A stretch of 64,000 nt of DNA, taken from Angiostrongylus vasorum (Eukaryota; Nematoda; Chromadorea; Rhabditida; Metastrongylidae). The DNA lies in assembly GCA_018806985.1 (NCBI GenBank), contig JADANN010000424.1:182501-246500 (forward strand). Direction: 5' to 3'. The stretch's first letter is position 1. Each line of letters begins with the position of its first letter. The position numbers and the translations under genes were made by a program. Below, one piece after another: positions 49,470 through 62,999 of the stretch. The notes under the pieces were generated by a model that saw nothing but the letters and a program-made list of their open reading frames with translations, made no database searches and was not told the origin of the DNA.

Positions 49470-52400
49470 GTCAAATTTAAGTGCGATCTAGTCAGCGAAA
49501 TATTACTATAACCCTAATAGAAGAACACCGAAGCCTAAATTTAAACTGAAAGACGGAAGTGATATAGCGACCTGAGTGTTTGTAACCATTCTCTTAGCCA
49601 TCGCAGCAGGACTTCATGATGGGTTCGATTATTTATGGGAGAAATTGATCTGAGAAAAAACAGCATTGTCGTCTACAGCATCAAATAGGTTGATAGATGG
49701 CCCAACTCGCAAAGGGCAAATAAAATTAACGAGATATTTTTCTTCATAGCTCGTTTTCCCTATCAGGTTTATTGTGATCAAGTTAACGGTTATCGATATT
49801 CCTGTTCTGTTCGATGGCATCGGTAGTGCTAGCTTAGAAGACATCCAAGCTATTTCCATCGGCAGGAAGAAAGTATGCTAGTGCTGGAAGAATTCACGAA
49901 ATGTTCTCCATCTATCTGAAGACTGAATGGTGCAGATCTGTGAAAAAAAGGTGGTCACCATTTAGGTAGACAAGCAAGAGAACCAACAGTACCGAGAATC
50001 ATCATTACTAAGGACCTTTTCTTCGATGAAGTCGTTGTTACCAACAACATGTATCTACCAGCTTAACGGTGAGCAGAACTGGTAGCCATCTGACACGTAG
50101 AATCCGTTTTGTTCACTTTCTGCAAAACGCGAAATATGTATGTCGTACGTTTTTCTGTCAAGCGAAGGACTTCAGGGAAGCTGGCACAAAGTGACAAAAA
50201 TTTGACTGAACGCCAGGATTTTCCATGGGCTTTAAAGTCCATCAATTCCGCTTCACTTGACGCAATCGGAAGACGAACAGTTGAACCCGTGTTTATGTAG
50301 ATATGGAATGTTTAAATACATTGTCAGTTCCAGTGCTTAGCTTTGAATGAACTCAATTCTTGAATTTGACCAGTCATGGTCGGGAAATGACGATTTTGCG
50401 TTGTTCATCAATAAATGATATCAGCTGACATTTACCATTGAGTTGATAACAACATCGAGCGTCATTGCCAATGTGGCCCGCCTAGGACAACAACCACCCA
50501 CTCACAGGCTTTAATGGAACCTGAGGTCGAGAAACGGTAATATTGGTTTCTATTACTAATGTTACTCGAAATCCACCAATGATCTTAAGTTAAACAATAG
50601 TGCTCGATGGAGTTATGGTGGTGGCGGTTGCTGTGACCACGTGCTGTCGTCTCGGCTGCTCTCGTCTCGAGAACAGATGGTTGGCGATAATAACGACCAA
50701 TCATATTTCCTCACTACCCTATGCACTGGAACACTCCATCGATGTACTGTGCTGTCAAATAATGACCAAGATGTTCCTCAGTTTTCTGCAACGACGACCA
50801 TCGTCGTGTACTCACGTGTCAGGGATTTGTGATCGTAATGCAGCTTTAGTTAGTTCTATTCTCCCAAAAAAATGGTATAAGGCAACAAGACATAAGGCAA
50901 CATCACTGCCTGCTAACGACGCATAATTATTGAGCTTGCAAAGCAGGGACACGGAAGCTGAGCATTTAGCGAGGTGACATGGCCGGTGCAACTGAACTCT
51001 GTGAGCCAAGTCTTTCTTCATCTCCTCAGACGCACAGGTTCTATTTTCCAGGGAGATTCTTTCTATTATAAACGCAGCATCCGTTGATCATAGGACAACA
51101 ACGGCAATAGCCTGATTCAGACTATACAGATATGGGACTCAAAGGCCTTAGGAACTGAAGTATAGTACCGAGCAGATGGTGCTAATGGCTTAAAATATGT
51201 CAATTTAGGACTCTGTTGTCATCAAACTGTATTGCTCGCACGCCGCACAACACTACCACGTCCAGTCGCTTAGGAAGACGGACGGAGCAGAAATTTTTAC
51301 AGAAATATGGCTGAGAATCTCTTGAAGAGTTAGAAGAACCAAGGCTAGATTTTGCGTCAGCAGTTGAGTGTCGTTATATCTTTTTATTCCTGATTCGTTC
51401 AACACTGAACAGGGATTATAGAAAAAAAGGACAGACCTAGCGCTCAGACGTTACCCAGAAAAACGAGGGCTCCTCTTCAGGAAGCTGATTCGCAGGTCAG
51501 AAATTCTGTGGAATCAAATGGTACTCGGCATAACTGCGAGATAACATGGACCTTGAGACGTCTTCTAGAGGACACGTGTTCGTAGATGCTTTTCGGGTAA
51601 CTTGAGGACTGCCCGGAATGGTTTTGCTGTCATGCTGAGTACAAAGTTTGCACCTCAGTGAACAGCAGTTTCTTAAAGTCAGACGTCCTATAAAGTCCTA
51701 AATGACGTAATTTACCGTTTGCAGTGGTGTTTTTCTCCTTAATAGCGGCAATTGGTGAGGAGAAATCGCACGTGTGTAATTTCTGTAAACACTTCTCTTT
51801 TTCTAAGAGATTTTGCAAATTATAGGTACAAACTAAATTTTACTTGATTTAGTTGATGACTACAAGTTTCCTCTAACATACTGTCTATAAAACAAGCTAT
51901 GAGTACTTCAGCACTTTTTTCCAAACTCAATTTATTACTTCGAACGTCATCTACAAGATGAATTTTTGTTTTGCCGTATCTTGACGATCGGTCATCTCTC
52001 CTCGTTAAAATCCTGGATAACGGACCAAACCCGGAGCGGTCTCCGGCCTCTGTGGATCGGAGGGATATCCTTGCATCTAAGACTCCTACATGACGGAAGC
52101 GATTTCGATGGCAGCTGCTATCTCTTCGACTCCGAGTCAACTTACCGATCTAATACGATCTAATAGGCTGAACCTAAACTTCAGCAACTAAACACATTAA
52201 TAAGTTTTCAACGGCGCGAATTTTTCCTACATCTGACGATAATTTTCCAACCATTAGAGTCCTTGAGGAAATTAGAATACGGTAGATCTATAAGTTTGCC
52301 AACTCATTGCGGCTGTGGCGCATTCATAGGTGTTTCACTGTGATGTAGGTCCGGGTCAATATCTTATTCGGGTGTCCACGAATGAATAACAGCCGAGATT

Positions 52401-52780
52401 TCTATGTGATGCCCCGAAAGACTAGACCTAAACCACAGTAGAGTAAGAACACCTACGTATGTCCACGTTAACTCCAAGAAAGGTAGGAACAAAGGTTTTT
52501 GTAAAAAATAGTGTGATATTCCTTTAATATATGCTCATGTCTTACACCAAATTAAATTGATGGCTCTACACCAATCCTTCTTGTTTCACAATTTCTGTTT
52601 CTGAACCTCGAAATTCTAGCCAGGGTAAAATAATCTCAGATTGTTTCCTGCGGACTACAAGTCACGATCGAGTGCTTGAGGAGAAGCAAAGTTCAGGGAC
52701 AAAAAAAATCACAATATGCTTTAATCGAGCTCGAAACCACAAACTAAATTCGTTCCTTAGATACGTGTGACAACTTGCCT
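49470..52780. other. Intergenic, nothing firm
   Basis: Short conflicting open frames only. At about 52310-52380, GGCTGTGGCGCATTCATAGG followed by GGTCCGGGTCAAT may be a lone, decayed tRNA-like SINE head. Confidence 0.3.
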
Positions 52781-52784
52781 CGAA

Positions 52785-53235
52785 AAACAAAGGGTCCCAG
52801 ACGATTGCAGAATCGTCGAAGGTGGGTCCGAACAGGCGCAAAACTATATTCTCGCCTGTTTGACTCAACGGCTTTTTAAGCGCTTCGTCATACAGCAAAA
52901 ACGTAGCTTTACGCTTCAACCACGTCAAAAAATTCTGCACACCTCCAAAAAGCGCTTGAGCGATGTAATCCGAGATATAACGTGTGTACACAATGACTAG
53001 CCAGACTGCGCAATTCAGATCATCGAAAGTTATTCCATCGTCGAGATCCGGGAGAAACATATCGAAAGCGAAACCCAGTGGGCCCATCATCTAATGAGAC
53101 GAATAGATGACAGATGGACAGAAAGAACATTAGAGTGGATTCCAAAGGGATAAATGCGTCCTCTAGGACGACCGTTTACTAAATAGGCGGACGTGTTTGT
53201 AGTTAAAGGCAATCTGTTGCATCCGCAACTGCAAA
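52785..53235 (+). pseudogene. RTE-type reverse transcriptase C-terminal remnant
   Basis: Frame-shifted plus-strand matches, in order, to the end of RTE proteins: GAKLYSRLFDSTAF, KALERCNPRYNVCTQ, LRNSDHRKLFHRRDP, RRIDDRWTERTLEWIP and an RGRPPT-like LGRPFTK. Stops interrupt every segment. The 142-codon open frame on the opposite strand is its antisense shadow. Confidence 0.85.
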
Positions 53236-53493
53236 TGGCTTATATAGATCGTGGGCTGATGATCAGCGGGCAAAGGAACTAGTGGAAAATGTAATACAGC
53301 CCACAGTATTAGAGATGATCGAGCAGCTAAGCATCCAAGTAGAAAAGATGCAGTAACTAGACTTGGACATTGTTTGAAAACATCTTGAGGTCTTAATGGT
53401 GTCCGTTTCAACAAAAAAAGTCCATTTCAAATTGAGATGCGTCTGTTTGAAATTGAAAGGCTAAATTAGTTTTGTCTACACAGAAGCCATATG

Positions 53494-53772
53494 AGCGGGT
53501 GTAGCATATTAGTTAGAGGTGCACTGCAATGCATATGGTTATCGGTTCGATACTGCGACGGCGGCTAAGAAAGCCGTTTCGAGACCAAGACAAGTATTTA
53601 CCAGAGATGTCTGGAGGGTATAGATACTGATTTGATATATCGATAGGTCCTCACGGCTTGTTTTATGGGCAAAATATGCATTTAGTCACCTTCATGATGG
53701 TTAATGGAGTTTGATGTATAGCGCATCTCTTAGAGCTAGATCAACGCCAAACTCTTGGTTCAGTTTATCCTT
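53494..53772 (+). repeat. Family A SINE, copy 15 (diverged)
   Basis: Head GCGGGTGTAGCATATTAGTT, box B region GGTTATCGGTTCGATACTGC, body with GATGTCTGGAGGGTATAGAT, tail TTTATCCTTC. Confidence 0.7.
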
Positions 53773-53774
53773 CA

Positions 53775-54172
53775 TATGCTTCCTTCTTCATGGTTCATAT
53801 TCAGATAGTCATTTCGTCCACAGCGGCCTAATGACACCTCTTAATTTTTCTTTATTTTCGTCTTTTTTACTTCCTGACATACACTGAAAACACTGAGTGT
53901 CCCACATCATGAAATCGTTCTCTTTTCCTTTCTCTTTTCCATCACATTGGCAAAAACTAGTACTCCAATAACTTCTCAATGAAACGACCAGCTTCTCGTT
54001 TTGCTTACTATTTTAATCATTAAGGGTCTTAGGGACAACTGTTCAATGCTTCTGTGTGAAAAATGGCAGATTAACAGGTAAGTAGAATAGAAATGTACAC
54101 ATGAAACGAAACTTTTCCACAGGAAGACAGGATGAGGTAGACGTATGGCTTGAAGACCAAAAAAGCTCATGA
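53775..54172. other. Intergenic, nothing recognised
   Basis: Pyrimidine-rich at 53840-53950. No supported feature. Confidence 0.4.
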
Positions 54173-54174
54173 TT

Positions 54175-54448
54175 AAAAAGGATATAGCTCTCGGCGTTGA
54201 TCAATTCCTGAGGGATGCGCCATGCATTCTACTTCATTAGACATCGTTTGGAGGCGATTGAATGCATATCTGGTCTTTAGAATGACTCGCGGTGACATAC
54301 CGAAGTGTCGAGCCAGTGCTGCTATTCTCCCAGACAAGTTTGGTACCAATTTGCCGACCATGAAGCGATGGAAGGCTATGGATGTGGGGATCGATTCCAA
54401 GTGTGTGTTGCAGGGTGCCTCCGACCACTGCGCCACACGCACCCTTTG
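54175..54448 (-). repeat. Family A SINE, copy 16
   Basis: Tail side AAAAGGATATAGCTCTCGGC, body, then the head complement GACCACTGCGCCACACGCAC. Confidence 0.85.
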
Positions 54449-54449
54449 A

Positions 54450-55555
54450 CAACGATTAAGTACTATTATTGGCCAAATTTTATTGAAAACTTCACAAAAC
54501 ACTGACTATGAAGTATATTGGAACTGAAATAATCTTTATCTAGTCTATGAAATCTTGCGGACATTGTTGTCACTGATAGCTATAGTCATGTGCGCCAAGA
54601 TGCTAATTTGTAAAACAACAAGTGGTCAGTTGGGGCTTCACTACATCGTAACGAATGGGTCGGACTATTGATGAAATGTGTCCTAATCCTTCTTCTACAA
54701 GGATCATTCTTACAAAGCAGCCGACGTTTTCCGGATTGAAAACTGATGGATATCTGGGACGGCCACCATTCCACGTGTCAGTGGGGACGGAAGTCGTGGA
54801 ATCCGTGGGCGAATAGAATTCGACCACCTCCGGGAGGACAACGAAGTGGGTGGAGGAAGTGCTCTGGCACTTACCACGTGTGACAGAGACCACCTAGTTA
54901 TCTAAATCGGTTGTCGAATACTCTTTCTTTTAGCTTCTCAAGTTTGTCTTAGCCAGTTTTTCTAGTGCAATGACAAAAGTTAGCATGGGCGTTTCTTTAA
55001 ATGCACTTGCAATATCTCAAATATATAACTGCCTACTATTTTACCCATCCTCCATTCATACAACCCCTTTTTTTCTGTTTAAACCAATGGAAATGAATCG
55101 TAGGGTTTGCAGTGGTTTGAAAACTCGAAATACGAATGAATGATAGGTGAGATTAGTAATTCTTCCCATGGAATCTGAATCCGGACATTCCTTCACTTTT
55201 TTTTCCGCTGCTTTTTTAATCCTTTTGTCACTTCGCCTCATTTCATGTAGCTGCCACCAGGGAGTGATTTTAGACCTCCGGTCTTGCAACGTGCCTTGAA
55301 CTCAATGCGTATGGCGACGAAGGCCTTAGGAGGGACTGAGGAATAGACACACCTTCCACACAGGATGATGTCACGCTCTTCCTGTTTTGGTTAGCATCGG
55401 CTGTTAGCATCTCATTGTTAGGACATGACTGGATAGTTATTTATGTGATTTTTTTTGGAAGATAATCAAATTAACGAAAAGGTTACTAAATATAGTTTCG
55501 ACCTAAGTCTTACATAAAAAACGGACGGGAACAATGCGAAGTCTATTGGTTCTTC
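54450..55555. other. Intergenic, nothing recognised
   Basis: A minus-strand 96-codon frame (54893-54603) contains a strong donor-like CACGTG|GTAAGT near its start and no recognisable domain. Confidence 0.3.
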
Positions 55556-55556
55556 T

Positions 55557-55838
55557 AGGGCACGTGTGTCACAGTGGTCGGAGGTATCCTGCGACACACG
55601 TGGAATCGACCCCTGCGCCCATGGCTCACCAGGCCTTCCATCTCTCCGGAGTCGGCAAATTGGTACCGTACTTGTCTGGGAGGATAGCAGCACTGGCTCG
55701 ACACATCGGTAGGTCACCGCGAGTCATTGTGAAGGCCAGATATGCATTCAATCACCTCTAAACGATGCTTAATGAAGTCGAATGCATGGCGCATCCCTCA
55801 CGGATTGATCAACGCCGAGAGCTTTATCCTTTTTCTCC
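55557..55838 (+). repeat. Family A SINE, copy 17
   Basis: Head GGGCACGTGTGTCACAGTGG, box B GGAATCGACCCCTGCGCCCA, tail CTTTATCCTTTTTCTCC. Confidence 0.85.
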
Positions 55839-55979
55839 TGTTATTGGTTCCCGCTATAACTACAGTAAGTAGGAAAGAAGTAAGTTGCAAACATCGAAAA
55901 CTATTAGTTCTGATATGAGTTTGGAAACGCTGCATTAGTCACAACAATAACCGCAGTCGTTTTTTTGAATCAGTCTGAT

Positions 55980-56400
55980 AATTTCAATGATGCTGAGATA
56001 TTTGCAAAACTCCGGACCGCAGGTGTTCGCGGTGGGGAATGAACGCGCTATCGTCCTTTCCGGGGAGTAACGCGTTCACCACCACACCATGCGGGTTCAT
56101 CGCTTCGTCTGTCTTTCAGCTAGTTCTATCGATCTCTGCCATCAGCAATCACGCGTCAGCGGGATTGATTTAGGGGAGCCCAAATCGGCAGTGAACCCAG
56201 TTAAGCTGAGGCTTTGGTTATAAAGCATGGAGTGGTGGTGAACGCGTTACTCCTCGGCGGTAAGGACAATAGCGCGTTCGTTCACCACCGCAGACACCTG
56301 CGGTCCGGAATTTTACATATCTCAGCGTCATTGAAGTTATATTTCGCAATACACCCTGCCATTAAAAAGAGTAGGCAGTAAATAAAACGGTTAAGGGTCT
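55980..56400. repeat. Family C SINE head-to-head fold-back, copy 3
   Basis: Left arm GAGATATTTGCAAAACTCCG ... GAGTAACGCGTTCACCACCA. Right arm GTGGTGGTGAACGCGTTACT ... CCGGAATTTTACATATCTCA, then the body CGCAATACACCCTGCCATTA and AGTAGGCAGTAAATAAAA. The spacer is shorter than in the 35-kb copy. Confidence 0.8.
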
Positions 56401-56404
56401 GATA

Positions 56405-56915
56405 ATTATTGAATTCTGTCATGTTTGAAGATGCAGCAAAACAAAAAAGAAAAAAATCACGATGCTGACGAATCACATGGAAATGCCTTCCTGCTGACAA
56501 AGCATTATTTTCTTGTTTGCCGACGTTTTTAGAGGGTTGAATAGCCACAGTGGGAGTCAGAACTGATGCCTATATGAGCACGCCAGTGACTCGTTCACGC
56601 TCTGCTTGATTGACCACGTGCACGATAAACTCAGACGATGCTTGAAAAAGATTCCTCCATGATTAAATTCTTGCATCTTTGATAAGTTCAGAATCTATTC
56701 GCTTCGATCTTGGAGGGTGCTTCAGTCGAGTTGGTTCTTTTTCCAGAACCTGAGTGGCTCATATTAAGGAATAGCTCACTCGTTAACATTTGAAAAGGTT
56801 GTTTCAAGGATGCAGTAAAGTTCTTCTTTTAGGCTTCAGACACACCACAAACGACTTGATACATACGGTGATGGTCCATAACCCCTAAATCAATCGTTTC
56901 TTTTTCACAGTAAAG
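56405..56915. other. Intergenic, nothing recognised
   Basis: No supported feature. Confidence 0.4.
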
Positions 56916-56917
56916 CA

Positions 56918-57204
56918 TAAAATAAGGATGAAGCTCTGTGGGTTGATCAATCGCCGAGGGATGCGCCATGCACTCGACTTCATTAAGCACCGTTTGGAGG
57001 TGAATGAATGCATATCTGGCCTTTACAATGACTCGCGGTGGCCTAACGATGTATCGAGCCAGTGCTGCTATCCTCCCAGACAAGTCTGGTACCAATTTGC
57101 CGACCCCGGAGGGATGGAAGGTTTGGTGGGCCAGTGGCGCGGGGATGGATTCCACGTGTGTGTGGCATGGCGCCTCCGACCACTGCGCCACACGCTCCCT
57201 TTCT
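56918..57204 (-). repeat. Family A SINE, copy 18
   Basis: Well preserved. Tail side AAAATAAGGATGAAGCTCTG; head complement CCACTGCGCCACACGCTCCC. Overlaid by a 120-codon minus-strand frame that also runs past the tail. Confidence 0.85.
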
Positions 57205-57553
57205 TTGCATAGTAGATTATTTATTATGGGAATGTTATGAAAAAGACGGTCTTTGAAATTGCTGTAGACTGTTAGTCAAAGTTATCAGGATTATTGTTCA
57301 TCAACTTATGCAAGTTTGGAGAAGTCATTCCAAATAATTCGAAAGTAAATTGGCTGAAAAAATGATTACTTATTGGTTGTTGATACTTGTTTTGATGTGA
57401 AATGAAACGTCACTTGTGTTCGAAGCCAAGCATTGGCCACCTATCGGACAGTTCTATAAATATTTCGCCCAATCAAACGATCAATGACTCTCTCTATAGA
57501 TTTCAAAAAATGTGATACGATGGATGGAATTAAATATTGTACATTTGTTGTAG
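57205..57553. other. Intergenic, nothing recognised
   Basis: AT-rich spacer between two family A SINEs in opposite orientation. No supported feature. Confidence 0.4.
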
Positions 57554-57554
57554 T

Positions 57555-57838
57555 GTGGCGCTTGTGGCGCAGTGATTGGAAGCGCCACTGCGACACACGT
57601 GGAATCGATCCCCGCGCCCATGGCCCACCAAGCCTTCCATCCCTCCGTGGTCGGTAGATTGGTACCTGATTTGTCTGGATGGATAGTAGCACTGGTTCGA
57701 TACATCGGTAGACCACCGCGAGTCATTGTAAAGGCCAGATATGCATCAATCACCTCCAACGATACTTAATGAAGTCGAATGCATGGCGCATGACTCACGA
57801 ACTGATCAACGCCGAGAGCTTTATCCTTTATCCTTTAT
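57555..57838 (+). repeat. Family A SINE, copy 19
   Basis: Head TGGCGCTTGTGGCGCAGTGA, box B GGAATCGATCCCCGCGCCCA, tail CTTTATCCTTTATCCTTTAT with repeated TTTATCC units. Confidence 0.85.
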
Positions 57839-57839
57839 A

Positions 57840-58532
57840 TTTATTGTAGTATTGAACGCAATTCTCACGTATGTGGACCATTCTTCTTTATGTGGATGAT
57901 CTTCAGCTTGTTGGTTGGACGATTACACATTGGCATCATCTCTGATGACGGGAATAGGAATCTCTGAAGCGCAGCTTAAAAACCATAGTACATTTGCCCT
58001 GAGATGCCAGGGCATTAAGGAAATGAGCTAGCTCTGCCTATCGTGCTAGGGCTTTTTACTTCCCAGACAAACTAGTCACACTTATGCAAAAGTTCATGAC
58101 TGGCCTGGGTGCATGTGGGTCTTACACGTCAATGCAGATGCCACGCATTGAGTACGTAAATGTCTAAGAAATACAAGTGTGTCGTGTAAGGAGAGCTCCT
58201 TATAAACAAGGCTTACAGTAGCTCCGAAAAAACTCGACGTGGCCATGTAACTACCGTGAAAAAAAACCGAACTAACCCTACGTATTTTTTATCCCTTCAT
58301 GGCAATGTTAAACGAATTGCTTTTGGGTCCTGTCTACCAGAACCACTCAAATGAAAACAGCTTCGTGAAAAACGAGTGACGATTTTAGTGTTGTTAAAAT
58401 AAGTGGAGCTTGCTTGGCAGCTTTTTGCTTGCAATATTGATAAATATTGAAGAGATTAGAGTTGCACATTTGAGTGACACAACGATGAACGATATTGCTG
58501 GTGATAAAGATGGCATTTTTTTCGTTAGCAAC
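57840..58532. other. Intergenic, nothing recognised
   Basis: No supported feature. Confidence 0.4.
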
Positions 58533-58534
58533 GA

Positions 58535-58823
58535 ATTAAGGATAAAGAATAAAGCTCTCGGCGTTGATCAATCCCTGAGGGATACGCCATGCAATCTGCT
58601 TCATTAGGCATCGTTTGGAGGTGATTGAATGCATATCTGGCCTTACAATGACTTACGGTGGCCTAGCGATGTGCCGAGCCAGTGCTGCTATCCTCGCAGA
58701 CAAGTCTGGTACCAATTTGCCGACCCCGGAGGGATGGAAGGCTTGGTGGGCCATGGGAGCGGGGATCGATTCCACGTGTGTGTGGCAGGGGCGTCTTCGA
58801 CCACTGCGCCACACGCACCCCTA
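58535..58823 (-). repeat. Family A SINE, copy 20
   Basis: Tail side TTAAGGATAAAGAATAAAGC; head complement CCACTGCGCCACACGCACCC. Open frames of 65-121 codons across it are repeat-derived. Confidence 0.85.
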
Positions 58824-58824
58824 G

Positions 58825-60085
58825 CAACGAAGTACTATTACTTACTATTACTAGAACTTATACCTCTATTCGTCTTTCTTTTTTTGATTTTACTACTTAG
58901 CATGCTATCTTACTGCGTGAAATCCCTGTCAGGTGAAATATCTATTAGATACTACCTGTTAACAGCGGGAAATGATGCGATGAAGTCAATCTAGCATTCA
59001 TTGGTCATTCTAAAGCCTACAAATGAGCTTTCATCGAAAATTCCTCTCTCATTCTTTTCCACCCACATACCCAACATGGCTCACTTCTACTACGGTGATC
59101 CTAGACATTGTGTCTCATTTCCATACTACATTAACTCGCTAATATCAAGAATCTTAAAGGATCTTACCAATACTTTACCAAATCTTTTTTCATCGGTATA
59201 CAGTTTCGATTAAGCAGCAGGAATTAGAAGAGGCCTGGAGTTCTAGTCACCGGCGACAAATAGACTTACTCCCTCTTGCAGCACTGAGCCTTAATAGTAG
59301 GATTACGCCGGGTTGCATTAGCTTATGTGGAGTAGAATTTTCGTGGAAAAAAAAGGAGTGTACTCATAATAGTGGTCAGTGCGCAGTCGGATACCGTGAG
59401 CTTTTTGTAAAAAGCCACATCAAGTCACGAGACTACTGTGATTAAGTTGATAGATTGAAAGCTAGTGTCTATCAAACCAGATGCAATAATCATCGTGCTA
59501 GAGAGATAAACGCACGATACCCCCCAACAGTGTGGAAAGCCGGCTAGTGAGAAATTACTCGACTTCGCCCCAGAAATAAAATCATTTCAATTCAGGAAAT
59601 CTAAAGCTTGGTCAGGTCTACACGTCGTTGCCCAGCGCCTTCCATATTGGTGTTCTAATAAAGGAGTGAAATTGATCCAAACCGAAGGAAAGTACTGGAT
59701 TACTTGTTGAAGTGCACCGATTCTGAACATATGACAACCTTGCAAAATCACCTTTCCAAAACTTTCTGACTACATCTATGTGGCAGGAAGTTCAGTACCA
59801 ACAGCGCTATGATATTATGGCGAAAGATGAAAAAAAATTGTAAGATGATCACAAGGATACTGAAACATGAGCACTTCCTTGCGAGAAGAAAGGTAATAAT
59901 AACTATGGGCAAAACCCTATATTTCATCCAAACCACAGGCTATGAAAACTTTTTAGTAGAGTTAAATACCGCAACATCTGTCGCCTCCTATCCATTCTGC
60001 GATAGGACCGCTCGTAATCATTCATGAGTTCTTTGTCTTTGTGATAATGTTTTTATCTCTTCGGGATCTATATTTGCTGTGGGTA
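58825..60085. other. Intergenic, nothing recognised
   Basis: No supported feature. Confidence 0.35.
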
Positions 60086-60087
60086 AA

Positions 60088-60367
60088 ATAATAAAATGAT
60101 TAAGCCTACGGCTTTCATCGATCCATGAGGGATCGATCCACTAAGCATTCGACTTCATCTAGCAAGGTAATTGGATGCATATCTGGTCTATATACTAAGG
60201 ATCGCCGAGGCCTACCGATTTATCGAGTCAGCGCTACTATCCTATCAGAAAGGTCTGGTTCCAATCTGTTAACTCCGGAGAGATGAAATGCTTGGTGAGC
60301 CTTGGGTGCCGAATCGAATCTATGCATATTGCAGGGTTGCTCTGATCACAGCGCTACACGCGCCCTT
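60088..60367 (-). repeat. Family A SINE, copy 21 (diverged)
   Basis: Tail side lost. Body with GCATTCGACTTCATCTAGCA and TTTATCGAGTCAGCGCTACT; head complement CACAGCGCTACACGCGCCCT. Confidence 0.75.
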
Positions 60368-60504
60368 TTTGCTAAGGGTATACCTTGCTATTCTCAGGTC
60401 TACAACCTCTATTTTTACCATGCCACTATTTTATGATCAGGTTCGAAGTTTTCATATTGTTTATAGCACCGTTATGTGAAAAAAATAGGCTTGGAGAAAG
60501 GCAA

Positions 60505-61345
60505 AGCAAGGGCCTCGGTGGTGCAATGGATAACGCGTAAGCCACTGGAAAAGACAATCGCGGGTTCGAATCTAGGCTGGGGTCCGGGTTTTGTAGATGT
60601 CTCTGTACTACAATGTTTGCTTTTTTATTTGCTGCCTTTTACATTTTTTTTCACGGCAGGGTATTATGTGTGACACAACCACAAATGTGGTGAGACACTT
60701 GCAAAACTCCACATCGCTATTACCCTTTCCAGGGGTAACGTGTTCACAACCACACCATGCCAATCCTTTGTTTCGTCTCTATCTCAGCTAGTTCTATCGA
60801 TCTCTGCCATCAGCAATCACCAATCAACGAGATTGATCTGGGGAGCCCGCATCGGCATTGAACCCAGTTGAGATGAAGCAGTAGTTGAAATCACAATGTT
60901 TACTTTTTATTTTCTGCCCACTACAATCTCTACGGCAGGGCATTTAAATAAATATCTCAATATCAATATATTAAATGTATAATCTCAATATCTCAGTATA
61001 GACATCTCAGTATCGTTGTGGTTGGATTTCGCATAATATACTGTTGTAAAAATTGTAGTAGACAGACCTGCAGACCAATTCCGTTGACGGGTGAGTGCTG
61101 ATGGCACTGATCGATGGAACTAGCTGAGAGACAGTCGAAACGAAGGACCCGCATGGTGTGGTGGTGAACGCGTTACTGCCCGAAAAGGACAATAGCGCGT
61201 TCGTTCCCCACCGCAGACACCTGCGGTCCGCAGTTTTGCAAATATCTCAGCATCGTTTTCGCTGTATCTCTGTGTTATAGTGGTTGCGTTTCGAATAATA
61301 CCCTGCGATGACAAAAAAAGTAATAGGCAATAAATAAAAGGTTAA
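60505..61345. repeat. Family C SINE composite, copy 4
   Basis: Begins with a plus-oriented tRNA-like head, GGCCTCGGTGGTGCAATGGA ... GCGGGTTCGAATCTAGGCTG. A fold-back array at about 60650-61300 follows; it is the reverse complement of the 35.2-35.9 kb composite, including the TAAATAAATATCTCAATATC spacer. Ends with AATAGGCAATAAATAAAAGG. Confidence 0.8.
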
Positions 61346-61349
61346 ACGT

Positions 61350-62612
61350 TAAGGTTGTTTTGATGAAGCTTTTCTCTTCTCGATTGTCGCTTCTTTCCAA
61401 CCAATTTCATATCGCCCACTCTGAGTCGAATTCTGTAGCAAGGTATTTAATAACAACTTTTTTGTCTATTTTAGGGGCAACGGTATTTACCGCGTGTGGT
61501 CGACGCTAGGAAATCGCCAATACAAGTGTGTACTGCTTCTATTACTTGTTAGCCATTGCGCGAAACATGATGGACACCTTCCTTTATGTGTAAAAAGCAT
61601 AAATGTCATACTTGGCCACATTCCCCACCACCTATGACTTTCATAGAGGTCACATTGATGTCTAAGCATAAGTTTTTTTCTTTTTTGTTTGCAAAGTTTG
61701 GTTAATGAGCTTCTGTTTCAAGTGGATAAATTTCTATGTTATCCTTTCCACAGTTCCTGACCACACGTTTTCTCGCTACTCAGAGACCGTCCTGGTCGTT
61801 CACAGTCTACGCTGAACGATTGTACTTAATCCTGGAATGGAGTTGCTTGCAAATGAGTGCAGCCTAAAGTTTCATAGAGGAGATAAAGTAGAACTGTGGA
61901 AACACGTGGTTGTACGGAAAGATCTAAAATCATTTAGTGAAATTCGAAGGGGCACTACAAAACTGCCGAATCTTATCTTTCATGATCGGTGCGTGCCTTT
62001 TTGATGTATTGCGTTTCAACCGGTTTTTATTCACTGTCGAAAAAAAGAACCCACCTGACCAATGCTGCGTACACAATCCGTTGAATCACTGGATTTCCCT
62101 CACATTTTTGTTAGGAACTCGTGAAAGGAGGAGTAACAATCACCTTTATGACCTGTGCTCCATTTGATGCTCGAATGACCAGACTGAGCACCAGTAAAGA
62201 CTGTATTCGCTCCTGTCGCTTACCAGAATAGCTCAAAGTGTTCTACTCACTCGAACTAAAAAAGGAGACATATATTTGTGCAGAAGTCTTGTCGTCCATC
62301 CTCTTGTTGTACACTTTACATGCAGTGACCAAATCCAGAACAGTTTTTGTCTTCGCATAGGAGTCTGGATGGGTGGTCGTGTGTCCCGTAGCGAAAGAGA
62401 ATGCTGCTGCTAGCTGTTCGTGCTCACGGTTGTAGTGAAAGTGCATCACATTTCCAACCCATTTCATTTTCGACGCTTTGGCTGTGTATCTGTTTTCGAT
62501 TCGTCGAAGTATGTCGCCACTTTGATTAACTCTCATTTGTGTGACATCGCATATTTCTGCTTGAAAACACGTTCAAGAAAGCTGACATATACATACACAT
62601 ATTATATACTTT
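61350..62612. other. Intergenic, nothing recognised
   Basis: A minus-strand 97-codon frame (62536-62243) has no motif I recognise. No repeat family placed. Confidence 0.35.
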
Positions 62613-62616
62613 TACG

Positions 62617-62995
62617 TTGCTCCCAACGGTTTACCACCTCGTCGTGACTGGGAGGTGTTTCTGGGTGTTGGGCTGCGACATACAGCTGGGGTCTTCCGGC
62701 AGGGTTTCCCAGGGTAAGAGAGAGTCCGGCTTTTCTATCAGGGAAGCCTAGCTAAGAGTAAACCAAAGCGACGACAGACCACCGTCCTGGTGTAAAACTA
62801 GTCGCATGGTGGCAAATCTTTCTCTGATCAACAACGGCTGCGACTGCCTGTGGCGGTGACGACTTGGGGCAGACTTTTGCTACGCTGGCCTCGGGACTCC
62901 AGAGAAACACATTAGCTAAACAAGCAAAACTCCGAAAAAATGGTGGTGCCCACACAATCAGTGAGAACGGGCCTACCAAGTATCCAAGCAAGTAT
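62617..62995 (+). repeat. Family B repeat, copy 11
   Basis: Starts GCTCCCAACGGTTTACCACC and ends ACCAAGTATCCAAGCAAGTA. It keeps the 5' hairpin arms. Confidence 0.85.
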
Positions 62996-62999
62996 ACTT

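Noticed and set aside
52662..53090. 142-codon minus-strand open frame
   Set aside because: The opposite strand encodes an RTE reverse transcriptase remnant with clear motifs. This frame is its antisense shadow.
40205..60600. tRNA genes at about 40205 and 60510
   Set aside because: Box A and box B are present, but no anticodon arm or mature 3' end can be formed, and the sequences continue into family C repeat bodies.
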